Source of the DNA: Pochonia chlamydosporia 170
Lineage: Eukaryota; Ascomycota; Sordariomycetes; Hypocreales; Clavicipitaceae
Assembly (NCBI RefSeq): GCF_001653235.2
Contig: NC_035793.1
Location: forward strand, 5,296,580 to 5,360,579
Direction: 5' to 3'
Length of the DNA stretch: 64,000 nt
Part shown: piece after piece, positions 55,989 through 64,000 of the stretch
How positions within the stretch are numbered: the first letter of the stretch is position 1
How the letters are laid out: the number at the start of each line of letters is the position of its first letter
The notes under the pieces: generated by a model
What the model was told of the DNA's origin: nothing
Databases searched by the model: none
The model's input: only the letters and a program-made list of their open reading frames with translations
Program-made: the position numbers and the translations under genes

Positions 55989-56879
55989 TCAAAATTGGTG
56001 ACCCAGCTTTATCTCCATGTCCGGGTGACGCTCGCTGAACGCCTTGAGTGCGAACAGGCTTTTACGGCTGGGTTCCCTGTCTTTGAGAAAGCTCCCTGGT
56101 TCGACGCCGTGGTCCCAGCCCCAGCGGGTGTGGCACACATCGCCTGTCATAAGCACCGGACCTGCTGGCGTGCGAGCGACGAGAGCGATGTGCCCTGTTG
56201 TGTGGCCAGGGCTGTGAATGGCAAACAACGTGCCGTCTCCGAAAATGTCGATTACTCCTTCAAACTTATCGTCTGTATCCCTGGGTATATTAAAGTCTTG
56301 CAGTGGCGGCCGTCCAGCAAGAAGTCGATCATTTGTACCTTGAACAGCCACATTCATGAACAGCCCTGAATCTGCTTCATGGGGTCCAACATAGATAGGA
56401 ACATCCTTTGGAATATCTGGCAGTCCCGAAACGTGGTCCAGATGAAGATGCGTCATGAAAACCCCCTTCAGATCTATACCCTCAGCGTTAATAATTTCCT
56501 TCGTGCTTTGCTGAACCTTCATGTCGCTTATACCGGCATATTTCCGTAGGACCCAACCAACTCCTGCTGCTTCAGGATCAGTCACAAAACGCCGTGATAC
56601 ACCCGTGTCGACCAAAAAGAAGCCATGAGAGGGGTGCCGTATAGTATGGGCAAATATTTTAATCGGCTCTCGGCGTTCTTTGAGACCCGCCTGTACGGCC
56701 TTGGGGTCATTCAGATTAAGCAATCCAGACAAGTTGGCAACCCAATCGGCACCAATTGTCTTGATATTGATCGGCCCCGGCTGATCTAACAGGCTCTCCA
56801 TGAAGCTCGAATTCACTGGACTGCCGAGTTTTGCCTGGACAGATGGGTGGTTCGTAGTTTTGAAGGTGAATGGACTCAT
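55989..56879 (-). CDS. Metallo-beta-lactamase-fold hydrolase (lactonase-like)
   Basis: Intronless 296-residue enzyme of the metallo-beta-lactamase superfamily, close in layout to N-acyl-homoserine-lactonase-type hydrolases. All metal ligands are visible: THLHLDH (HxHxDH, about residues 142-148), the histidine in IHSPGHTTGH, the bridging aspartate in LMTGDVCHT, and the final histidine in KLGHQF. There is no signal peptide, so it is cytosolic. It ends two residues after the last ligand, which is normal for some members. The substrate could be a lactone, a thioester or another ester. It is divergent from a Zn2Cys6 regulator about 845 bases away, which may control it. No frameshift or missing residue was seen. 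Confidence 0.92.
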   Translation of the reverse strand: MSPFTFKTTNHPSVQAKLGSPVNSSFMESLLDQPGPINIKTIGADWVANLSGLLNLNDPKAVQAGLKERREPIKIFAHTIRHPSHGFFLVDTGVSRRFVTDPEAAGVGWVLRKYAGISDMKVQQSTKEIINAEGIDLKGVFMTHLHLDHVSGLPDIPKDVPIYVGPHEADSGLFMNVAVQGTNDRLLAGRPPLQDFNIPRDTDDKFEGVIDIFGDGTLFAIHSPGHTTGHIALVARTPAGPVLMTGDVCHTRWGWDHGVEPGSFLKDREPSRKSLFALKAFSERHPDMEIKLGHQF

Positions 56880-57723
56880 GATGCTCGGAAGTCCGTTTCA
56901 CTGCTTCGCTGGTATTTGTTTAGCCTGGTGCTTTGGTACTCTATTTGAGCAGCCTATTTTTTATTTTTTTATTTTTTTTTTTTAAACAAAACACTCTGGT
57001 TACTTACGTAGTGGTACAGCGGTATCCCGGTGACGTTATTTAAGTGACGCCGTGCGGCAGTCTACACAGAGTCTTGGTGGTAGGGTTACTTTTGCTCAGA
57101 ATTGTAGGTAGCCGATTTAGCCATGCCATGGGATGCTCGACTTCATATTTATGCTTACGCCATCAAACTTGTTTGCCAGCGTTAATTTTTTCGAGACAAG
57201 CGTACCGGCCATGGAAATTCTAGATCTGAAACGGGAACAAGCAACGTAATTTGCCTGCTTCCTGAACCTAAACCTTAGGAGCCGTAAAGGGCGAGCCAAA
57301 ACTTACGTGACCCAAAGATCAATCGACCCAGATACGTGAATCTTCGGCTTTCCCGGCCTAAACCTCAACGATGGTCGCGCCTACGACTCGAAATGGTTCA
57401 GACACCGAGCTAGGGTAGTAAAGCCAGACCTATTTAGGTTAGCACCTGTGGCTGGCGTGCGTGTCGAGAATCTGGCAGTTCTTGGAGTGCGCTTCCTCGC
57501 GCTTACAGCCCCTAAAGGTTTAGGCTGCTTGCCAAGATTATGACGCTAATCTGGTAAGAGTTAGCCTAAAGATGCCAGTGCTAATACCCCAGGCCGCAAC
57601 TAACCTCTACATCATCCACAATGTCAACATGCACGACTCCCTCCCACATCGTATTCACCAACTTTTCTTGCCGCACTCGATAGGACTCGACCAATAAAGC
57701 TATAACGAGAAGATCCCCTAGCA
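56880..57723. other. Shared 5' region of the hydrolase and regulator genes
   Basis: About 840 bases with long T-rich runs near 56957-56985 and no gene. It must contain the promoters of both divergent genes. Confidence 0.45.
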
Positions 57724-59370
57724 ATGGTCAACGCAGGTAGGCGGTCAAAATGCTGTTTCACCTGTCGCGAACGCCGTGTTAAGGTGGGTGGGTGCCTATG
57801 TACTGCCAGCGTCTCTCCAGCTAATGTTGTACTCCCAGTGTGACTTGCAAAAGCCATATTGTCGGCGTTGCAAGCAGGCTGGCCGACCATGTCCGGGCTA
57901 TCCCGATGCCTGGGATGTCATGCTTCGCGTGCAGAACAAATATGCCGAGAATAGAGTGCAGGCGCGGATTGACAGAGTAATGTCTCAGAGAGAAGAGCAG
58001 GTTGACAGGCGGTCCCCCTCCATTCCGCGAAGCGTGTACATAACGGCCGAGGTGCAACCTGGGTCCGTTTCTGTCAGGATTATACAGCAGACTCGGGCAT
58101 CAGACTTTTCAGCATTCTCCCAACGTTTTATGTCAGCAGCTCATCAACATGTTTCCAGGAAATGCTCCAGGCCGTCGCCTTAGCAAGCTCGGCCCGCCAG
58201 CTTCGTCAATCTAAATTAATGGTTCGAGCTAGATGGCACTACAGCAAAGCAATCACAGCACTCAATGTTGCGCTGAATGACCCAGTACTGACTGCGGATG
58301 ATTCAATTCTACTGACTTTGTTTCTGCTTTCATTGTATGAGGTAAGATACGTTTGTTTGGTCGTATCCGAACAACTAAATAGAAGAGCTCGCGGGGAGGG
58401 CTAAGAGGTATCATTATACTAACGGCAGGTAGTCCATCATCCCGGAGTACTTCACGTCTATTCTGAAGGATGCAGAGTTCCAATGTCATATACATGTCCG
58501 TGGCGTATTAGCCTTGCTCCGCTGGCGAGCTGAGCGGGGATACGGTTCCGAACTAGACAAGAGTGTCCGTATATTCTTTTGTCATATCTTTGTACGTTTT
58601 ACCCGAATGCCCTACCCAGCTAACATAAAATTGACAATGCTTAGTTGATAAGCATATTCGTTCGTAATAGTGATGATAAATGGTCAGCCTTTGAGGCATT
58701 CACGACTCCATGGGTAAAAGAACCTCTTCTAGAGCCAGTACTTGGTCGGGTTGTCGATTTCGAGAGGCGTTCCAGAGCTCAAATCACGTTCAAGGGATCC
58801 CACCCAGCTAGAATGGATGTTATCCGATTCATTCGTGAGGGTATTGGCATCAGCGAAGATCTCGAGGCTGCGGCGTCTAGCGTCAGATCCTCCCTGAAAC
58901 CAGATCAACCTTTGCCTCAACAGCCGATGACGTTCAATAACATGTTCGAGGTCTCTACCAAACCGACGGAGGCAATTGTTAGGAGCCTATATCAAGCCGT
59001 TAGGTACCATGTTGTCGAGCTACTTTTAGAATTTTTGCCTATTTTTGAGGAGGAGGGTGACGGAACTAGCCACAAACAGCATTTTCTCTTTGATCCGTCC
59101 GCAAGGTTCACGATTTTAGAACAGATATGCGATGATTTGGGCACCGTTCTCCAACTTGACAGTAAGCATGACATCGAGGAAGACAGGATAGGAATAGCTT
59201 ACCGAGCGTATGGCGTATTCTGGCCCTTGATACTTCTCTTGTTCTCTTCTTCTGCTGGGCAGGAAAAGAGGGTATGGGCTCAGGAAAAATTGCGACTCAT
59301 TGGCGACAAAGCTGGACTCGGCCTAGCAACATGTGCAGCCGAAAGCATCGACGTGCTGCGTCTATCTTGA
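57724..59370 (+). CDS. Zn2Cys6 fungal transcription factor, possibly frame-damaged
   Basis: Binuclear zinc-cluster regulator of about 480 residues. Exon 1 (57724-57783) encodes MVNAGRRSKCCFTCRERRVK. A GTGGGT..CCCAG intron joins it to CDLQKPYCRRCKQAGRPCPGY, completing the six-cysteine cluster, which binds CGG-type DNA sites. Downstream exons give the usual fungal regulator region: PTFYVSSSSTCFQEMLQAVA, RWHYSKAITALNVALNDPVL, HIHVRGVLALLRWRAERGYG, and a long last exon starting LISIFVRNSDDKWSAFEAF. Introns lie near 58341-58430 and 58590-58645. Between about 58050 and 58130 the reading frame changes with no good-sized intron to explain it. Either a very short intron or a one- or two-base indel is present. 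It may regulate the divergent hydrolase, but this is an inference. Functional state uncertain. Confidence 0.82.
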
Positions 59371-59692
59371 CTGAAATCGCGATCGAAGAATTATTCCTAA
59401 TGTGTAAGATATAGTATAGTGCAGCATATATAATATAGTATTGCTTGATAATGGCTAGTGCTATTCTTCTTCTTCTTTATTTATTACGCCCGGTAGAGAA
59501 GACTCCAAAAGGGCAACTATAAACCTACAATGGTAGGATCATCTCAATCTAGCAGAATGGAGGACGATGCAGCCAATCACAAGGCGACGTCAAATAGACA
59601 ACCACACTAGTACGAGGCTTGGTGCAGAGTGACGAGGTATGGCCCAAATAATGATGTTTAAACATTCTCTCCAGTATGTAACATTGTCCGAC
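59371..59692. other. Spacer between convergent genes
   Basis: Short, AT-rich 3' flank shared by the regulator and the HET-domain gene, with a CTT-rich run near 59465-59480. No other feature is seen. Confidence 0.45.
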
Positions 59693-61309
59693 TCAATTTC
59701 GAACCCTAGAAATTAACCCTAAAAAGTTACGAGTTTCCCACACCTTCACAACAAGCATTGGTCCACCATGAGCATAGAAACATTCCATGCTTGCCTTGAG
59801 AGTAATTGGCCCGCAATCGAGACTCGTGCCTCCAGTTTTACCGGTGTACGTATTGGAGAGAGGTCTCTCAATATGACTCTCACTTAGCTCAGCACCGGTC
59901 GCTAGATTAATCAATTTTACCCTGCTTTCGTGGGAGTGCGCAGTCTTCAGCAACAGCTTAACGCCAAAGCGCATTCCAAGCAGAGGCGGTACTCGATATT
60001 CAAATATATGGGTGACAGAGAATGAATTCAGATTCCACGAGGGAGAAGTCTGAGGTAATTGTAAAGTGACTGAACTAGTCTCCTTGCAGTGAGTCCAGTT
60101 CACGTCGTCTGGATAATATTCTCGCCACTCCCAATGAGGTGACTGCTCTGGTGCATAGAGGATCAGACATCGGAAATAGCTGACAAAGAGATATTTAAAT
60201 TCAATCCCTTTGATTAGCGTAATCTGTTCCATAGACTCTGCCAGCGCAATTGGAGAGGATACAAAGACTCGCTCTAATGCGAGAGACGGATAACGAGTGT
60301 AAAGAAGGTTGTCGGTCGAATTACGTCGCAGCGGAATGCCTACTCTAGAACCTAAGTCTCCATCAAAGAGACAGGACAAGATAGCAATGCATTCCCACTC
60401 CGACTCTCCGCGCTTTAATGGAAGCTCTATATCGACGCCTTTGTTGGAAATCGAGAGCTTTCCACCAATAGGCAAAGGCAGGGCTGAAATGTTTGCACTC
60501 TGTTCAAAGAATTCTGGCGATTGAGCTAAAGCCCCGACGTCGTTGAATCGAGACGATACTAATTTCGAAGCATCCCAGGCAAAGATAGTTTGATCGTCGG
60601 ACTGTTTTAAAATCTCTTCTTGAAGTCGTATAAACGCCTTACTTCCCTCGCCGTAGAGTAGTGGCATATTAACATTGAAGATCCCTAGCAGGCAGTACGC
60701 TGTATCTTCAGGTCGCGTGGTTTTCCTCTTAGATGCCCACGACATCTTTTGTGCTAAGCTGGTTGAATGTAGGTTCCGTTCTAAAAGTACGTCCTGTGGA
60801 ATATTAGTCGCTGTAGAGATACGATCTACCAGAGATGCCTTGCAACCGATATATCGCCAGTGTTTATCGAAAAATTTAAGCTCCTTTGGTGCAAGCAACT
60901 CCTGCAGGGTGAACCCTCGCGTGAACCACCGGGACTCTTCGAAACCCTTATCGACACATTTACTAGTGGGATCATAAGTCACATCGCTTAAAAAAGCGTA
61001 GCAACAGTCAGACTCCCAATACCAGCTAAACATAGAGTTGAGCGCTTCTGACAGCTCAGAACTGCTAGTTTTGTCAATACAGCAAGTATCAACCCAGGCG
61101 TAGTCTACAGATGGCACTGATTGTTGCGTTTTGATGGTCCTGCAGAAGTCTAACACCTTCTTTCGCCCTGCTCTCAGCTTGGAATTCGGCCTGATAAATT
61201 CTTGTAGGGTAAGCTCCTCATTCTCCCAAGTATGGGAGAGTGCGACATATGGAGGTGGGGTTGTAATGAATTCCTCCAGACTGAGGGTCCTAATATTAAT
61301 CAAACGCAT
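59693..61309 (-). CDS. HET-domain protein (heterokaryon-incompatibility type)
   Basis: Intronless 538-residue protein with an N-terminal HET domain (PF06985), the cell-death effector module of many fungal allorecognition systems. The three conserved blocks are present: YVALSHTWENEE (about 21-32), YAWVDTCCIDKTSSSELSEA (about 70-89) and ESRWFTRGFTLQELLAP (about 125-140). These are followed by EDTAYCLLGIFNVNMPLLYGEG and AFIRLQEEI, the usual extension of the HET-D/E-like group. The remaining 300 residues form no NACHT, WD40 or other repeat domain that I recognise; they read as a mixed beta-rich region. So it is a short, stand-alone HET protein without its own sensor domain. It is the last gene before the telomere, about 5.6 kb from the gasdermin/CHAT-NLR pair. 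Confidence 0.93.
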   Translation of the reverse strand: MRLINIRTLSLEEFITTPPPYVALSHTWENEELTLQEFIRPNSKLRAGRKKVLDFCRTIKTQQSVPSVDYAWVDTCCIDKTSSSELSEALNSMFSWYWESDCCYAFLSDVTYDPTSKCVDKGFEESRWFTRGFTLQELLAPKELKFFDKHWRYIGCKASLVDRISTATNIPQDVLLERNLHSTSLAQKMSWASKRKTTRPEDTAYCLLGIFNVNMPLLYGEGSKAFIRLQEEILKQSDDQTIFAWDASKLVSSRFNDVGALAQSPEFFEQSANISALPLPIGGKLSISNKGVDIELPLKRGESEWECIAILSCLFDGDLGSRVGIPLRRNSTDNLLYTRYPSLALERVFVSSPIALAESMEQITLIKGIEFKYLFVSYFRCLILYAPEQSPHWEWREYYPDDVNWTHCKETSSVTLQLPQTSPSWNLNSFSVTHIFEYRVPPLLGMRFGVKLLLKTAHSHESRVKLINLATGAELSESHIERPLSNTYTGKTGGTSLDCGPITLKASMECFYAHGGPMLVVKVWETRNFLGLISRVRN

Positions 61310-61518
61310 AGCTGCTCAATGTTGCATCCCAGCACATTTTCCAAAGTGTAAGCGTGTTAGATCAAGAGCGGTTCGTCGTACCTAAAACAACACAACTCAG
61401 TGTGCAATACAATTTGGAAGTTTAGCAGGATTGTTTGTTTTGATTTTGATGCCGCCGCGCAATGAGGTGCCAGTTCCTTTGGTTAGGTTGCTACTGGTTA
61501 TTAATGATCGTGTTGCCT
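61310..61518. other. 5' flank of the HET-domain gene
   Basis: Short spacer containing the HET promoter. Nothing else is recognisable. Confidence 0.4.
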
Positions 61519-61598
61519 GATGGCGAGGGGAAAGTCGAACCCCTCATCCAGTGTCTCCAGTAACGGGACCCGTTCCCGCTTTTGAGCCAATCACCACC
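61519..61598 (-). tRNA. tRNA-like element, probably a degenerate tRNA or tRNA-derived repeat
   Basis: On the minus strand an 80-base segment starts GGTGGTG and ends CGCCATC, which pair as a 7-base acceptor stem with two wobble pairs. TGGCTCAAAAG fits the internal A box TRGYNNARNNG. GGTTCGACTTTCC resembles the B box, but two extra T residues disturb the T-loop. No seven-base anticodon loop with the expected U before the anticodon could be placed. I therefore read it as a tRNA pseudogene or tRNA-derived short repeat, not a working tRNA. Confidence 0.35.
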
Positions 61599-62314
61599 CT
61601 ACGAGTGCAGACAAAGAATTCAGTCTAAATACATTAGTATTGTGTGTGGGAGTGGGGTAAAAAGTGGCGGGGTCTTTCAGACTGAATTCTTCAGACATGA
61701 TGACCCCTTGTCCGGAACAGAGACGCAGGACACGCGTGCACGGATGAAAAGTACATGATTATGGGAACTAAGCCGCTAAATGAGCAAGACCCCTAATAGG
61801 AAGTGGAAAAGTGGAGAAAACTCCAACTATCACCAACTTTTGGGCGATTTAGGCGAAGGCGTTGGTGCAGTAGGCTGTTAAAACTGCGCCTTGTTTTCAA
61901 AGATATGTTTTCACCTTCAGAAAGTACAATTTCTCCGTGGTAAATCAATGCGTGATTCTCGTTGTTAAATCATGAAGTTATCGAGATCGTAGTTGTAGTT
62001 CAACTAATAACTCGACTTTACCGTCGTGGAAAAAGGGGGAGGATATCATGCTTGCCTGCCACATCCCTTTGAGATAAACCTCGTGTGGTATTTAAGTAGG
62101 GAAATTCAATTTATCAAATCTAATTAAAGACGATATGGGAACAACAGCCTCCCATAATATCACACTAGCACCTATCTACTAATTCAGATATTAAAAGTCT
62201 CGTAACAAACGTCTAAGAATCTCAGGCTATTCCCAAGTAGACAAATAGGCCTAGCAGCTACTAATAGGCATATTAGACTAAATAGCTTTTAACTTTGTAA
62301 GGTAAGTAGGGTAA
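61599..62314. other. Subtelomeric spacer
   Basis: No recognisable gene. AT content rises steadily towards the telomere. Confidence 0.45.
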
Positions 62315-62390
62315 AAGGGTTAGGGTTTTTCTTTTTAAAATCTTTAGATAGATATGTAAGGCAGGGTTAGGGTTAGATTAGGGTTAGCAT
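62315..62390. repeat. Internal telomere-like repeats
   Basis: Short groups of TTAGGG and near matches (GGGTTAGGGTT at about 62317, then AGGGTTAGGGTTAGATTAGGGTTAG at about 62364) lie 1.5 kb inside the true telomere. They suggest an older chromosome end or telomere-primed repair. Confidence 0.6.
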
Positions 62391-62469
62391 TATTATCTAA
62401 AAGCTATCTTGCCAGACTAATTCTAACTAAGCTAGATAGATAGGTTATAAAAGGAAAGCTAGCAAACTA

Positions 62470-62690
62470 AGTACATAAAAAGAGGGGGTTTTTAGAGAAC
62501 CTTAGAGGTATATAGAGAAGGTAGAGAGAATAGTAAAAGGGGAATAGATAGACAGAAGGATAGAAATAGAGAGACTAGATAGAATAGGTAGAAGATAGAT
62601 ATAGAGAATAGAAATAGGTAGAGAGAAGGAAAAGAAGGAAAGGAAAGAGAAGGGAAGGAAAAGAAGGGAAGAAAAAGAAAGAATAGGAAA
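62470..62690 (+). repeat. Purine-rich (GA) low-complexity tract
   Basis: About 220 bases with almost only A and G on the plus strand (GATAGA, GAGAAGG and AAGGAAAGGA units). There are few pyrimidines and no coding potential. Such asymmetric tracts can form triplex or unusual DNA structures. Confidence 0.7.
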
Positions 62691-63873
62691 TTAGGTAGCT
62701 TTAGCTGCCTTAGATGCCCTATTTTTTGCTAGTTAGGTCCGCATTGTAAGCTAGCTAGCTTCTTCTATAGGTGGTTTTTTCCCACTAATAGAGAGAGCTA
62801 CGTGGGCTCTATACTTAGCTAGCGTAATCCCAACGGAATTATCTATCTAAGTAGAAGCAGTAGGGCCTATAGCATCCTAAATTTCCCTATAGTATTTAGC
62901 AGAGACCTTCTCTAGAAGGCTCCCAGCTGAAAAAATAAGGGGCCTAAAGATAGAGCTTAAAGCCCTATATTTCTAGCTTTTCTTAGCTGTAGCTTCTAAA
63001 AGAGTGCTATAGGGGTCTTTCCTATTAGAGGCCTTATTTACAGCTACTATCTGTATATTATAAAAGTACTTAGTGCTAGATAGAGTAACTGTAAAATTAG
63101 GTCTCTTCTAAATGCCTTCTGCTAGATTAGAGGGTTCTTTCCTAACTTCTAAGCTAGCCTAGCTAGATAGTACTTTTATAAGAGCACAGGTAACTTAGTT
63201 ATAGCGGGAGGTCTACTTTCTATCTGCTACCTTATAGCAGTCTTTATAGTTAATAGAGGCTAGGGCTCTGTAATAGCTGTAGGGGCTATCCCTATTTCCT
63301 ACAGGAAGGAGCAGTTAGCTGCAAAGGGATTCTATAACTTCTAGGTCTATAAGATAGAGGGTCTTCACAGTAGGCAGTATATCTAGCTACTTTCGCTCTA
63401 GATAGCTAGTATTTTCCACCCTAGCTCTCTTTTTAGAGGGGTCTAAAGTGGAATCTAGAAAGGAAAGAGCGCTAGAATTAGCTTCTGCTAGAACCTTCTA
63501 AATAGATAGAACCTTAGTAGGGCTTACTGTGGGAATCTATCCTAGAATTTAGTCTAGCGTTAGCTAGAAGGCTACTCTAGCTGCCTAGAAGATTCCGTTA
63601 GCTAGGTCTGTGTAGAGAGGAATTCTAAGGCCTCTCTCCCTAGCTAGAAGACCTATTAGAAGGGGATTTATTCTATTCTTAAAAGGTTCTAGGTCCCTAT
63701 AGCCTATAGAGGCTAGAGGCCTAGTAGCTCTAGTAGCTAGAGCCCTAATTTAGCTGCAAATAAGAGAGTTAAGCTTCCTCTAAAGGTTCCTAAGACTAGC
63801 TAGATCTAGCTGTCTTAGAAGATGCCTTAGAAGAAGATATATACTTTCCCTAAGAAGTAGTAGGAAATACTAC
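62691..63873. other. Degenerate subtelomeric DNA
   Basis: About 1.2 kb dense in CTAG, TAGCTA and CTATAG words with stops in all frames, presumably a heavily RIP-mutated subtelomeric repeat. I could not identify the parent element; a telomere-linked helicase gene would be the usual candidate but no helicase motif survives. Confidence 0.45.
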
Positions 63874-63945
63874 TTAGGGTTAGGGTTAGGGTTAGGGTTA
63901 GGGTTAGGGTTAGGGTTAGGGTTAGGGTTAGGGTTAGGGTTAGGG

Positions 63946-63986
<41 letters not shown>

Positions 63987-64000
63987 GGTTAGGGTTAGGG
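63874..64000 (+). repeat. Telomere, (TTAGGG)n
   Basis: About 21 tandem TTAGGG units, G-rich strand running 5' to 3' towards the right edge, which is the orientation of a chromosome's right end. One unit near 63964 is TTTAGGG. The array reaches the last base, so its full length is not known. Confidence 0.98.

Noticed and set aside
1..64000. CRISPR arrays, ribosomal RNA genes, bacterial-type operons or Shine-Dalgarno sites
   Set aside because: The window is eukaryotic; no regularly spaced repeats with unique spacers and no rRNA signature were seen.

Overview
The window is the right-hand end of a chromosome from a filamentous ascomycete. It finishes in about 127 bases of (TTAGGG)n telomere running off the right edge. 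Genes have short spliceosomal introns (about 50-130 bases, GTATGT/GTAAGT donors, YAG acceptors). The families present are typical of Pezizomycotina: HET-domain and CHAT-NLR proteins, Zn2Cys6 regulator, rhodopsin-domain receptor, OPT and MFS transporters, WSC protein, GH75 chitosanase and multicopper oxidase. The content fits Sordariomycetes, perhaps Hypocreales, but no single sequence proves the genus.

Left part (1-18.7 kb): a secreted phospholipase C-type phosphoesterase cut by the left edge, a membrane-anchored multicopper oxidase, an NPP1/NLP-type secreted protein, an aquaglyceroporin, a secreted GH75 chitosanase, a hexose transporter and a monocarboxylate-type MFS transporter. These are separated by long stretches with no recognisable gene. 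Middle (19-42.6 kb): an orphan ORF and a PTH11-like receptor in AT-rich DNA, an OPT oligopeptide transporter convergent with a type-B carboxylesterase, a divergent pair equal to the two halves of plant Tm-1 proteins, a CBM18-WSC protein, a membrane-anchored GH16 enzyme and a large membrane family-2 glycosyltransferase.

Right part (42.6-64 kb): accessory subtelomeric DNA. Three small secreted cysteine-rich proteins, each with a different cysteine pattern, lie within 4 kb. Next comes a repeat-rich AT zone, then a 1437-residue CHAT-NB-ARC (NLR-like) protein divergently paired with a gasdermin-like protein. A second AT-rich zone follows, then a metallo-beta-lactamase-fold hydrolase divergent from a Zn2Cys6 regulator, a HET-domain protein, a tRNA-like element, a purine-rich tract, degenerate AT-rich subtelomere and the telomere.

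The most interesting system is the CHAT-NLR/gasdermin pair. In known fungal pairs a caspase-related or subtilisin protease cleaves a short C-terminal piece from the gasdermin and triggers regulated cell death. Here the gasdermin candidate has an acidic C-terminal tail of about the right size, but the histidine expected in the CHAT active site reads as asparagine. With the HET gene about 5.6 kb away, this end of the chromosome looks like an allorecognition/cell-death island. Gene models were built by reading exons and splice sites by eye. Exon boundaries are given where the reading frame confirms them, and are otherwise approximate.
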